Shown: positions 32,140-44,199 of the stretch, piece after piece
How the letters are laid out: every line of letters starts with the position of its first letter
Numbering within the stretch: position 1 is the stretch's first letter
Source of the DNA: Phoebastria nigripes
Lineage: Eukaryota; Chordata; Aves; Procellariiformes; Diomedeidae
Length of the DNA: 64,000 bases
Assembly (NCBI GenBank): GCA_035582835.1
Contig: JAYKAV010003266.1
Coordinates: 5,028,596 to 5,092,595, forward strand
Direction: 5' to 3'
Program-made: the position numbers and the translations under genes
The notes under the pieces: generated by a model
Seen by the model: the letters and a program-made list of their open reading frames with translations, nothing else
Databases searched by the model: none
What the model was told of the DNA's origin: nothing

Positions 32140-35100
32140 GTTTGAAATCTCCTGGCCGTGGTGTGTGTCTCCTCCCTGATGGATGTTTGGTTTTGTAACT
32201 GCTTACTGGTTTCTTTAGGCAACGGTCTCATTTTGACAGGCTGTTCTTGGCTGCTANGTGCCGTATGCAGCTTGCACTTCCAACTCATCTGGAGATACCG
32301 GGAGCTGTGTTTTGGGCCAGCCTACGTGGTTTTTGCAAGAAACAGTAGTCAAGCAGGGATCGGCTTTGCAAACTGCAAGGGGGGTTTCTGTTCTGCTGGG
32401 AAGCATTACGCTGGCTTGTGGAAAGAGACTTCTTAGCCCTGTTTTTGCTCTTGGCTGCAGCTTATCATATACCATGGATTCCTCTGGGGTGTACGTGCAA
32501 GATAACAGTCATGTTAGGAGAATTGGAAGCAAACCCTGGAGACACTAGACATGCTGGTGGAAGACTGCTTGTTTATGTGGTGGTTGGTAGCACCCACACG
32601 GAAAACTTTACTTTTGACTCCTCTTGACCCTCTCAAGGACTTTAAAATCCAGCCTGAACAGTGCAAAGAGGTGGGCGCAGCATGAAACATCAGTCAGGTT
32701 TTATAGTTCAGCAGAACCTTATTCAGGAGTGGAGGGAGAGCCAGGGCTGGGTTTGTCCTTGTCCTGATTTATTAGCAGTGTTGGTGAAGGGAAAGGTCTG
32801 AAGCTTTGTCTTAGATGTTTCCCAGGCTGTATGTAGAAGGCAGTGTATAATTTTCAGCCAATTTACTTGGGATGTTTGACAGTAGTTCCTTATCTGCTTC
32901 CTCTTCTGTTTGTAGAGATTTATCTCCTTCACGGTACGGAGGGGAATTCCCTTTTTGGCCTAATAGTTTTTTGTTTAGTTTTGTTTTTTTAAAGGAAATT
33001 AATATTATGCAATTGCATGGGTTGTCTGTCCATTCTGCTGCCTCCTTATGCTCCCATGGTGATTTTTGAACCAGTTTCATGACAAGATGATCTCTCCACT
33101 CCCCAGGTGGCATCTTGATGCCATGATCAGACAGCAGAGATCCTCCTTCAGGTGGGCAGAGGCGTGCAAACGCTACATCCATGGATGTTAAACGCCAGAC
33201 ATGAGAGCCACACAGGAGTCAGACCACCTTGGTCCATGCAACACCGTGTTGGAAAGGGCTCAAACTCAGCTGCTTTCCTGAAAATGGTCTGTATCCATCC
33301 CCTGAGGGGCTGCCCCTTTCCAAGCAGGAGCTGCAGGCATGTCCTGTCCACAGGTAGTTGCTGTATCCCCTCCTGCAGCAATGCTGGGAGCTGATAGTCA
33401 CCTTGCTTCTCCCTGGAGGTAACTGTGTTTCAGTGACAACCTGTTAATCACATGCATGTAATCCCCAATATGCTGATGCAGTTTTGCATCGAAATCTGGT
33501 GGCTGTGACACTGAGATATGAGGCTGAACTGCTCAGGGGAAGGCTCAGCAGTCTTCTTTTTTCAACCTGGAATTTAAAACTGAACCAAAAGAAGCAAAAA
33601 CCCTCTTTCTCGNCTGTTTTTTTGCCAACAACCTTTTAATCATAATAAGAGAATCGTGTTCTCCCTTGGGTAGTCTGGTGGCTGCCAGGTCCCTGTCAGC
33701 TGGGGAGATCAGGGCCACACGAAGATGAATTTGCTGGAGGTTTGGGGTGTTGCTTTATGCTTGGGCCCCCTGCACAGACTTATTAAATCACGTTTGCCGC
33801 ATCAGCAGTAGCAGCCGGTGTCAGTCTGAGCAGCTTTCCTCTGAGAAGTGGATAATCCAGATGACCACGGTCTCTGCAATCTGAGCTGCAAGTTCAGCTC
33901 AGCTTCAGGAGAAGCCCTGGGAAGATGCCGTCGCAGTAGGCTGCCCTGTCGCCGGTGGGACCTCGCTAGAAGGAGACNCGAGGGGCAAAGCCAGAGCCTG
34001 CAGCAGCTTGCTGCCGCTCACCTCTCTGGGCTGGACATCTCCCAGCAGGGTCTTGTTCATCCCTGCTGAACAGGTCTGTGCATGGGGAGCTGGGCTGCTT
34101 TTGCTTGTTTGAGGCCCTACGATACCTAGATTGTAATCACGATGCTCCCAGGTTAAAAATAAGAATACATAAAAATCCCTGGGTGCTTTTAGGAAATGCT
34201 TTTAGAGGCTCTTTGAATGGGATGGTTTGCAAAGAGAGGCATTGCCTCTTATTGAACCCCTCAGCACGTGTGTGTGGGAGGGAACAGAGGAGGTTTTGAG
34301 CAGAAAAGCGCTATTCTGGTGTGGGGAACCAACGTGACGGTGTCCTTAGGTCTGTGTCCTCCATGGAGCAACTTGCTGCAGCTGGGGACCTGCCAGGACA
34401 CTAGAGCAGAGGCTATGGAGCCTGATCTGCTGCCTGCCNGGTGCAAGGCTGCTGCTCTCAGGGAGGAAGCAGGGTCTCTGTGGGGACGGGGCCAGCAGGA
34501 CCAGGCTGTGTTGATGGCAAGGCACTGGTGTATGCAAAGGTGTCCGTTCTCCATCTCCTGAGCTTGCCAGCCTCTGCTGCTGCACTGCCCGTCCTCGGAG
34601 GCAGCTGGTTTTGTATCCTCTGTCTGCTCAGCATCATGCTGTGAGGGTGCTTTTACTTTCATGCCCTGCTACAGGAGCCTTGGCTGCAGGCTCTGTCAAG
34701 GAGAGACCTTGTGCTTGGCTAGGAAGAGCACTCAACAATAAAATATATAGTTTAGACCCATGTGCCCAAGCAGACCCTCATGTAATGTGGGCAGGGGGAG
34801 GTCCTCAAGGAGGGGAATGGCATTGCAGCGATCGGGTGCAATTGGCTCCATCGGCTGAGTCTCAGCCCAAAGGAAGGGTCTTCTCCTCTGCTCAAGTCTC
34901 CTTTTTCTGAAACAATGGGGTGCCCAGACGTGAATTAGCCCAGTGATGGGACTGGCGGTGCTAATGCAAACCTGACTTCATGCCTGGAGAATTCATCTGT
35001 GTTTCGAGATACCAGCCAGACNGCAAATTTGCTGAGCAGCTGGGAAAGCACTGGGGCTAAGGAGCAGGGGGGAAGCTCTGCTGCTCAGGTTATCACTGCT

Positions 35101-36379
35101 GCACAGCACCCAGGGCTCAGCAGCCTCCGGACAGACATGCATGGATGTACCCACCTGCGGGATGGATCCAGCCCTGCCATCGCAAGCCCTGAGCATCCTG
35201 CTCACTCTGGGAAGTGTGTCTCAGCAAATCCTTCTCTGAAAAGAAGTACAAGTGGTCAGCCCTTGCGCTTGGAAACTCTTGGAGATGGATGGCAAACGGA
35301 GGGATGGGGAAGAGAGGAAATCCTGGGGAAGATATTTTAAGCAAAGGCAGAGGATAGATAAGAATATAAGGCAGAGGGTGACAGTGCCAGTCTGCCTTTC
35401 AGCATGTCCGGTGTCTTCCTGGTGCTGGTGGTGTGAACTTAGGATGTGTTAATTGTCATTAATTGGTGCTAATCATGCATACCACAGCTTGTGTTGCTAG
35501 GTATGTTTGTTACAGGAAAGACAGCATGGGAATTTGGGGCTATTCTTCCCCTAAGATGACTATGATTTCTCAGCAGCTCTGGTTTTGGGCTATGTCCGAG
35601 CAGGAGGTGTTTGCCCCAAGAGGGGAAAACCCACCCCTGAAGCTTCAAGGACATTTGAAATCCTGACCTGGGGGGGGATCATTGTTGATGGCCATTTCCA
35701 AAGCCTCATCCCACTGTGGCACAGCACAGCTCCTGCTTCAAAGCTGCAAATGGGCTCTCCCTGGCTGCTCCCTGGACCTGGAGCCGCATCCTGCGCTCTG
35801 GNCAGATGGGCATGAGGCTGGGCCAGCCCTGCCCCAGGGCTGGGAGATGCCGTTTGCTGGCTGACCTCTGAGGGCTTATGAGATTTGCAGANCCCAAGGA
35901 CCTGCCTTGTTCCTCGTGGTACATCAGGGTCCCTGGGCATGGGGGGGCTAACAGCGGCTGCCTGCCTGCAGCCTGCTCNTCTGTAGCGCTGAGCATTGAG
36001 TCTGACTCCATATAAGCTCATTAGGGAAAGAAAGCGGCTTTAGAGGATGTGACAGATTTGAGCAAAGGAGTCGGGCAGGGGAAGGGGCAGTGGGGGTGAT
36101 GGCTGTTAAGAGGGGCAGGAGGGATGGGGGGTCCTGGGCAGAGTGGCTTCCCTGCATCATCAAATACGATGCNACAGGGGCTTCTTGTCAGCCATCCTGG
36201 CTTAGCCTCGTGCTGTGCCCCCCATGAAGGCATGGGGGGATCCCCCATCTCCTTGGACATCCTGAGTGCCACCACCCTGTCCTGAGCTTCCTACCAGGGA
36301 GATGCTGAGACTCAGGTCTGCTCTGCTCTGCAGACACCACGCANGGAGGGAGCAGCCGCGGTCTCTTCCAGCTCTGGGT
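32140..36379. other. Gene-poor intergenic stretch
   Basis: I see no exon with family resemblance, no RNA gene and no recognisable mobile element. Composition is less GC-rich than the flanks. Single Ns occur at 32257, 33613, 33978, 34439, 35022, 35802, 35892, 35979, 36173 and 36344. Open frames are short and overlap on both strands. Confidence 0.45.
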
Positions 36380-36776
36380 AACAGCTGTCACCTCCAAAGA
36401 GCGGGTGCAGGATCCGACCCTGCACCGAAAGCAGAGGTCGCCTGGCCACCTGCAAACCGCTCAGCCCGCCCCGGTCCCGTGCAGGGAGCTCCGAGCCGCT
36501 CTCGTGCATGTCCTTTAAAGGCCTTCTCGCATTGAGCTCTTCCCTGGCAGCTCCATCTGCCGCAGATGCGGTCGCTCTCCCCTCCGGGGAGACTCTCCTG
36601 CCGGCAGCTTGCGCTGCGTGGGGCCCCGGCACCCCCCGACCCACCGTCTGCCGGCTGCGCCGCATCCCCTGACCCCCCTCCCGGGTCTGCCGGGGACCCG
36701 ACAGCTCCGAGTGCCGGGTCCGAGCTGGTTGGCCCCAGCATCTGCCTTCAGCTGCTTGAGACAAGTTCAGGCAGGT
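36380..36776 (+). promoter_or_regulatory. Candidate promoter and first exon of the LRMP/IRAG2-like gene
   Basis: A GC- and CpG-rich block ends at a GTAACG donor (36777) after GTTCAGGCAG. It would splice to the acceptor CTCATGATAG ending at 38039, upstream of the ATG at 38073. The pairing is inferred from splice-like sequence and CpG content only. Confidence 0.35.
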
Positions 36777-38072
36777 AACGACCCAGGGAGCGTTTGGTAA
36801 AGTCGCCGAGCCGAGGGAAAGTGCTTGGTCTGGCTTCCCGGGGGGTTATTTCTGCCACGCTGGGCAAACAAGCTGCGTGCCTCCATATTTCCATCCATAA
36901 AACAAAGATAAGGAGCGAGTGTCTGTAAGGCTGGCTGAGCTGTAGTAAATCAGCAGGCTGCAGGGTTTGCCATGGCTGTTAGAGCGAGTGCTTTGCAGCA
37001 GGGACCAGCCCTTGGGAAAACTCTGATGCTCACTGATGTGATGAGTTTGGCTGATCCCTGGTGGCTGGGGGCTCCCAGGCCCCTTGGCAGATGTGTCGGG
37101 GACAATTTCCAGTGTATAGGCATGAAATGGGCTTGTTTTGACAGATGCCAAGTGCTGCTTGCTTTTACACCTCCGTTAGGGCTGAGCAGGCTCCAGGAAA
37201 CGGGTGATGGCCCCACTCGGCATGGGGGCGAGATGGGTGATGGCCCCGCTCGGTGCTGGGGCAACTGAGCTTGGCCAAGGCTTTGCACAGGCACGTGGGG
37301 CTTCAACTAGTTCCTGCTCTCTGTCCCCTTAAATCTCTGCTGCATTTCGTGTCCTGGCCAAAAAAAAAAAANAAAAATCTCCTTTTGCCCCACATCCGCA
37401 TGTCTGTGGGCACAGCTCCCGAGGAGACGTGTCCTGCAGGAGAGCCCCTTCTGCACAGTGACTTTACCCTGGGCTGGGAGAGGGACTCTGTGGATTTTCT
37501 GCCGGCTTTCTCTGATTATTAAACATTGCAAAACAGCCTCAATGAGATGTTCAAGCTCCCTTGGACTCAGGAATCTCTTATATTTGTCTATCTGGGAGCT
37601 GGCCTNGCAGGGGGATGCTTGGGGATCGGACTTTCCCCTGCCTGGGGTACAGCGGGTTGCTCCTGCTCTGCACCAGGTGCTCGCACCGGTAGGTGGGTGC
37701 AAACTTATCTTCCCCCATGGAGACAAACCCATGTTTTAAGCCCCAAGCGAGGATCACCCCGTGGGAGGGTAATGGGGGTGGCAAGTGGGAAAGTCCACCC
37801 TCAGCGCTGCACAGAAATGGGCTTGTAATAAATTCCTCGTTCGCCTCGCTCCGTGCCCGCCCCAATCCCAGCAGCATCCTCCTGAATTGCAGCGGGCCTC
37901 CCCACCTCTTTTCCCACAGATGCCTCCACGCTAAGCAGAGGAGCTTGGAGCTACTGCTGGGTGAGAAAATGCTTTAAAAATATAACATTTAGAGGCGTTC
38001 TCCCATCTGCGCGCAGCTAATATGTGTCTCTCATGATAGGTGTGCTGGTCCTGGAGCCTCCGCGCTTTGCAA

Positions 38073-41000
38073 ATGAAGCCGCTCGCAGGGACCTCGCTGG
38101 GAGAGGGGGAAGAGGAGGCGCAGGGACTCGCCCAGGGGCACCGACGGCGGCAGCGGCAGAGGACAAGCTGCCGACCCAGCCCCTCGCCTCGGAGGTATGT
38201 GCATGAAGGGCTCGCCCCACGGCTCTCCAGGTGAGGATGGGACAGGGATGGCAGTACCAGGCAAGGGGGGGGACGCTGGCTGAAACATCACCCCGCTCCA
38301 AGGCACCGAGCATCATTTTGGCACAGTGGCCCCTTCTCCTGCAGCCACTGCTCCCCGGGGAACGACCCCCAGGCTTGCGGGGAGGTGAGGGAAAAGCCCT
38401 GCTGTAGCCCTTTTCAGAGCCAGGAGCAAAGTTTGGGGGTTCAGACCCTTTCCCAGTTGGGTGCTGGGCTCCAGCACGAGGCCACAGAGGGCTGTTTGCA
38501 CGGCAGCCCCCATATCTCCATGCACAGGTGACCTGCCATCCCTAGTGTGCTCCAGCATCCCCAGCCCCAATGAGCAGGGATGCTACAGAGCTGCCAGACT
38601 TCCTTGCACCTAGGACAGGGTTTTGGGGTGGTGAGGCCATCCCGGTGCACTTTTGGGGGGGCAAGAGCATGTGCCAAGGCCTGCTGTCTCTGTGGCGGTG
38701 ACATGAGATGGTGCCCAGGCTCTGCCGGCAGCTGGGTTTGTTGTGGTGCCTGCGAAGAGGCCGGCTCACAGCGAGGTCCGCTTGGCAGCCAGGGCAAAAA
38801 AAAAAAAAAATGTGCTGAGAAGAAGCACGGCCGTGGGCCGGTGACTCATTGCTGGCTGGAAACGGCCTCGGCGGGCTCCTCGGTGGCGGCTCTGCGGCGG
38901 CCGCGGAAGCGGAGGGGGCTGCTGCACCCGTGCCAGGGAGAGCAGGGACAGGGACGGGGACGGAGCGAGCTGCAGAAGATGCTCGGAAAGGACCCAGGTC
39001 CAGAGCAGCATCCCATCGAGGGGTGCCGTGGCGGCTGGGGGAGGGCAGAGGGCGTGGGATGCTGCCTCTGCTGCCAGAGTTTCTTTGGGGTTTACCCAGG
39101 CTTCTCTCCACAGGGAGCAGCAGGCAGAGCTGGCCGGGCTCCCTGTGTCTCCGGATGAAGGTAAGGGCAGCCCAGGGTGAGGATGGGGGGAAAGGGGTGG
39201 GTTTTGCACCCTCCCTTCCTGAGCAGCGTTGCATGGATCCAGCAGGAGGGTGTCCCCTGGCCTGGCAGCACCTGCCTGCAACCCCACACCCCTTCCAGTC
39301 CTGGGATCCCAACCCTGTCTCCTGGATCTGCCTTGCCAGCTGTAACCCACCCTCTGCACCAGATCCCTTGCCCTCCTCCCCCTACCCTGGCCCAGCCTAG
39401 CTGCAGCTTCCTTAACCCCGCAGGAGTATTTTGGGGGGCACCTGCTAGCCCGTGCCCCCTGGGAGCCTGCAGGCTGCAGAAATGCCAGCGGTGTTTTCGG
39501 GGATCTCCCTTGAAGTGGTGTCAGGCTGGGGAGGGGACGCTGCTGCCCAGCTCCCACCACCCTTTCTGTCCTCAGGGAGGATGAGCAGTCCCCAGGGGCA
39601 CCCAGATGGGGTTTTGGCCAGGAGCGAGCAGAGCGTGGAGCGTGTCGGCAAGGTGAGAGGGAGGGGAGGGCGACAGGTTGGGGGGCCCCTTCCCTCCCTG
39701 GCCCTGTGGGCTTGGCTGGACCCCCAGCCTCTCGGTGCTGCTCTTTTCAGGATGCCGTCCAGCATCAGGGAGGGGTTTGCTCTGACAGCACCCTTGTGCC
39801 CCCCCAGGTGCCAGGCACGGACAGGCAGGAGCTGGCTGTGCGCACTGGGGACAGTGATGGGACCGAGGAAGGTGGGTGAATCCCCATCCCACATCCCAGC
39901 TGGGTACCTTAGGGGAAGGCTTGAAGTAGCTGGGGACAAGTGTGGGAACAGCGTGGCCTGATGAGGGTCATCTCCCTTGGTGGGGACATGGGGAAGCGGG
40001 GACTGGCCTGGGGGGACCTGAAACCCCGCTGATGCTGGGGGAAGGATTGGAATGGTCCCACACCACAGGCACCTGCTCCCTGCCGGGACAGGAGGGCAGA
40101 GGGAGGAGGAAAGGGCAAGGAAAAGCCTTCACATGTGGTCACTCCCCTGGCGTTACTGCCTCCCTGCAGATGCAGAAACTCCGGAGGAGCCGCTGCTGAG
40201 TTTCCCCAGCGAGCTCTCAGTGCTGGAGAGACTAGGCTTGCACAGGTAAGACCANTGAGCACCTGCGTCCCTCTGGGGTCTACTGGACAGGGAGGTCCCA
40301 GGGCACCGTGTTGTCCAGGGATTGAACTTTCTTCCTTTTCCACTGCACAAGAGCTGCTCTCCAGGCGAGGGGCACTTGGGTCCCCACTTCTGGTGGTGGT
40401 TGGCACCCCTGGCACCTCTGGGAACAGACCAAGGGCATTTTCAGCTTGCAGTCCCCATGGTGCCTCCATCCCTGACAGCACTTCTCTTTCTGCAGGGTGG
40501 CTTTGACAGAGCAGGACGTGGAGGTGAGAGCTGCNGGGGGCTGCGGGTGGGTTGGGGAAGGGGGCCAGAGGGACCGACACCTTGCTGGCTCACAGTCCCA
40601 GGGCTGTGCCCTGCTCCTGGCCACCCTCCAGGCACCGCAGTCCCCTGGCAGCCGCCTTACAAATCCCTTTCCCAGTGATGCTGTTGGCATTCAGAGGCAG
40701 CTGCATTTCCATGGCAAGATGAGCCCGTCCTCTGCGCGCCCGGCAATCCCACAAAGTGCTCTGCAGCTCACTGAGAGTGCCCTTAGCCGGGGAGGCGGTG
40801 GAAGCTGTGCTAATAAAAATAATTTTCCTGCGAGTGCCAGGGCTGAGTCAGGCTCCGCTGTCAGCTGGGACCTGCAGCAAGGGCTGGCGTCTGCCCGGCG
40901 CGTGCTCTTGCCAGGACGGCTTGGGATTTCCATGCGTTATCAACTGCCTGGGGGACGTGTCTCGGCCAGGCTGGCATCTCGTAGGGACTATCCCCAGTGT

Positions 41001-44000
41001 GCAGCAGCCTAACGGGTGCTGGGGCAAGGCAAGCGCTAATTATTCTTAGCACTGCCCTGCTGGGTGGCATGCTAGGGGGGTCTGTCTGTGCCTTGGGGAC
41101 AGCAGCGCATGGCCTGGTGGCTTCCCCTCCACCTCTTGCCCTCCCACCCCACAGGCTGCCTTTGCCCACCTCGCCCTGGCTTTTCGCTGTGACGTATTCA
41201 CCCTGCGGCAACGGGTGCAGGTGGAGAAACGGGCACGGGATGCGGCAGAGGAAAACATCCAGGAGGAGCTGGGGCAGTGCCGGGCTGCCCTGGAGGTAGG
41301 TGGGCACCAGGGCAGGGGGCTGGCATCCGCTGGGGACTTCCAGCCCCAGAGGGGTTTGGACAACTCAAGAGTCCTCGCTCTGGCAGCTCCATCGTCCCTT
41401 CTCCCTCCACAGAGGCTGGGCCCATCCTGCACCGATGTGGGCTGCAAGGAGACGCTGGAGCAGCTGCAGCGCAGCCTGGCTGTGCTGGCGGCCGCCGTCG
41501 AGCGGGCAACCGGTGCTGCGGAGAAGCTGGGGGCCGTACATCAGGTCTGTGCATTGCTTGGGGCTCCCCGCTGGGGCTGGGAGAGCCAGAGGGTGCTGCG
41601 GCTGGGCTTGGGGACCCATCCCTGGGCTTGCTGGGGTCTGTCCCTCCTCCTCCCGGTGCTGGCATTGACCTCATGTTTGCACGTACCAGGGTGCAAGGGA
41701 TCTGCCTGCCCTTGGGAGCAGGAAGGGGATGCATTTGCACCCCCTGGGTGGAGGCACTGTGGGATGCACGGTGAGGGACTGGCAGGGACATGGGTCCTTA
41801 GGGACCGGGAGATGGGGGGCCTGATCCCCCATCGTGCCTGGCCGCAGGAGGCCCGGATGAGCCGAGCAGCGGAGGTGATGGTCCAGCACGTGGAGAACCT
41901 GAAGCGGCACCACATGCGGGAGCACGCGGAGCTGGAGGAGATGAAGCGCCTGATCCAGCAAAACTCCCGCAACCGGCAGCTGGCGGAGACCCAGGGTGAG
42001 GTGGGCTCTGCCGCTGGGGCCCATGTGGGATTTGCACAGGGTGATCCTGTGGGATTTGGTCCCAAACCCCTCCGGGGGGTCACTGTGACCCCGCACCACA
42101 GAGCCGGCGGGTTGTGCGAGCTGGGGACCGGGGGTGGGTGACAGCTGGGACCTGATGACAAATGCGAGGGGCCGGTGTAACAGCAGACGCAGCGTGGGAG
42201 CAGGTGCTGGTGGCTGGAGAGCCATCGTCCTGCGGCCCAGCTGGGAATGCGGGACAGGGGGGCAGGGGGCATACAAAGGACGCTCTGTCCCTGGATGTCA
42301 AACCCCACGCACGCCATCGCTGTGCGTGCAAGCAAGGTCCCCCCTGGCTGGGGCACCCCTGTGACTTGTGCCAAGCACAGAGCATGTGGCCAGGACAGCT
42401 TTCGATGGGAGGGAGGTTTGCAACCGTCTGTGCATCAACCCTGTCTTAATTTTTGGGGGTGATGTAAGGCTGCTTCTCTTTGCTCCCAGATGACACGGAA
42501 CCACGGCTGAGGCCTCACCCCCTGTTGCGAACTTTCCAGCAGGTAACTGGTCCCAGTTCAGTGGCCCCGGAGCCACTGCCTCCCCGTGCCCTGCCGCTCT
42601 CCCTTGCCTGGCAGTCCCCACACACCCGCTAGTCCCCGGGCAATGCCACTCCTGCCAGCTGCTTGCTGCGGCCAAGGTCTCCTAGAAATGCTGGGGATGA
42701 GGCAAAATGTAGGGGCGGCCTTGGAGGGCTGCGGGGAGACAGGGTGCCTGGGGTTGGGGGCTGCTTGTCCAGGAGATCTCAGGCAGGTCCCTCTGCATTG
42801 CAGGGTCATAGCACGAGAGCCGCAGGCTTGGCTGTTCTCTAGCACCAGCTCGAATTCGGCACTGATTCCCCTACAGCTCAAGAGGTAGGGGAGCGCTCGG
42901 GGAGGGGGTTAGGCAGCCCGGCCGGCACGGCTTGAAGCAGTAAGGACAGGCACAAACCTCTTGGCTTTGACCTTCCCTCATCTCACCAGCTCTCTGGCTT
43001 CCCCGCTTACCGCTAGGGCCAGTGGGAGGCTGGCAGCGTCCCTTCTCCTCCTCGGTGTCCCTTGCCTGGGCTGGGGAGGCGATGGGGAAGGAGGGGATGG
43101 GGAGCATGGGGAGGCAGCTNGTGTGGTGCTCACCCCCAGCCCCTCCATTGCAGGGGTCTGCCCGCCGCAGAGTCAGCATCGCCGTCATCCCCAAGCAGCT
43201 CTTGGTAAGGACATGTGCAGGGGGGACGGACAGGAGCTGTGCCCCGCTGTTGGACATGTGTCCCCACGCTCAGTGCTACCGGGGGTCTGGGTCCCCACTG
43301 ATGCTCCCACCTTCGGTGCCCAGCCAGGTGCCAGCCCCGACAGCCGCGCAGTCCTGGCCGGCGAGCCGGAGAGGGAGGGGGCCCAGCGCCGGCCCAGCAC
43401 CCAGAGGTAACTGCGCCGGGCGGCGGGGAGGCCACGGCACCGGCTGTCGCTGGCCCACGGGGCACAGCACAGCACCCCATCCTCTCCCTCCCCAGGAGTG
43501 AGCTGGACCCGCAGGGCCAGGGCAGCACCGTGACCAGGGAGCTGGCGGCCGAGGCAGGTGGCAGAGGCTCAAGTGCAGAGGACGAGGAGCCGGAGCAGCT
43601 TGGGCTGACGTGAGCAGCACCCTGGGTGTGCCCAGCATCCCCCCCACGGCTACTGGACTCTCTGTGGTCCCACGGTGGCCAGCACATGGGAAACAGGCTG
43701 GGGGATTTGGTGATGGAAGGCTGGGATGTCGCTTGGCTGCCCCAGCTCGACCCTGCTCTGCCTCAGTTTCCCCCATGCATTGCAGGTCACCCGTGCCCTG
43801 CCCGGGCTTGTTGCATTTGGGTTTGCAAAAGGGCCAGTGAGTTTTGGGGTTGAGTTAAACACCCTCCTCATCCCCAGCTGCGGTGGAGGTGGGATTTGCT
43901 CCCCCCCCGGATGACGGGTGTCCCTGATTGCCTTCTCCCCAGGTCCAAGGGGTCCCCGGCAGAGCTGTGGCGGCCGTGGCTCTTCTTCCCGCAGTACTAC

Positions 44001-44102
44001 TGGGTTTTCTTCTGGCTGCTTCTCCTGAGCATCGCCTTCCTCCTCCTCGTCCGCGTCATGGAGCTGCAGCGGCTGCAGCCTGCGGCATCGCCCAAGGCCT
44101 AG
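38073..44102 (+). CDS. LRMP/IRAG2 (JAW1)-like tail-anchored coiled-coil protein
   Basis: Exons: 38073-38194, 39114-39160, 39576-39652, 39751-39871, 40170-40245, 40496-40523, 41155-41295, 41413-41544, 41848-41995, 42490-42542, 43154-43204, 43324-43406, 43496-43609 and 43943-44102. All are GT-AG and in phase; 450 aa. Residues 1-130 are poorly conserved. From about 138, LSVLERLGLHRVALTEQDVE leads into the family core (158-297): RCDVFTLRQRVQVEKRARD, then EKLGAVHQEARMSRAAEVMV, then QHVENLKRHHMREHAELEEM. This is typical of LRMP/IRAG proteins. A Ser/Arg patch RRRVSIAV (about 318) parallels the RRVTIA segment of LRMP. A single hydrophobic segment (416-434) lies 16 residues from the C-terminus, giving a tail anchor for ER or nuclear envelope. 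LRMP binds IP3 receptors and LINC partners; that role is inferred here. The start is the first ATG of its exon; exon 1 is the least certain part. It may be a third paralogue beside IRAG1 and IRAG2. Confidence 0.85.
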
Positions 44103-44179
44103 CCGGAGCGGGGAGGGGGAGGCACCCACGCTCCGTCGCTGCTCCTTCCCCGCACCGTAAAACACCAAAACCCTAGAAT

Positions 44180-44185
44180 AATAAA
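44180..44185 (+). terminator. Poly(A) signal of the LRMP/IRAG2-like gene
   Basis: AATAAA within AGAATAATAAAG lies 78 bases after the stop codon, giving a short 3' UTR. Confidence 0.7.
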
Positions 44186-44199
44186 GTTGGAGGAAAAAC

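Noticed and set aside
38842..38996. Possible extra exon of the LRMP/IRAG2-like gene
   Set aside because: The block is open and GC-rich, but the donor is a weak GTCCAG and its phase does not fit the next exon at 39114. The model is in phase without it.
42804..42886. Possible exon of the LRMP/IRAG2-like gene after an acceptor near 42803
   Set aside because: In the phase set by the preceding exon it hits a stop. Exon 42490-42542 joins 43154-43204 in phase without it.
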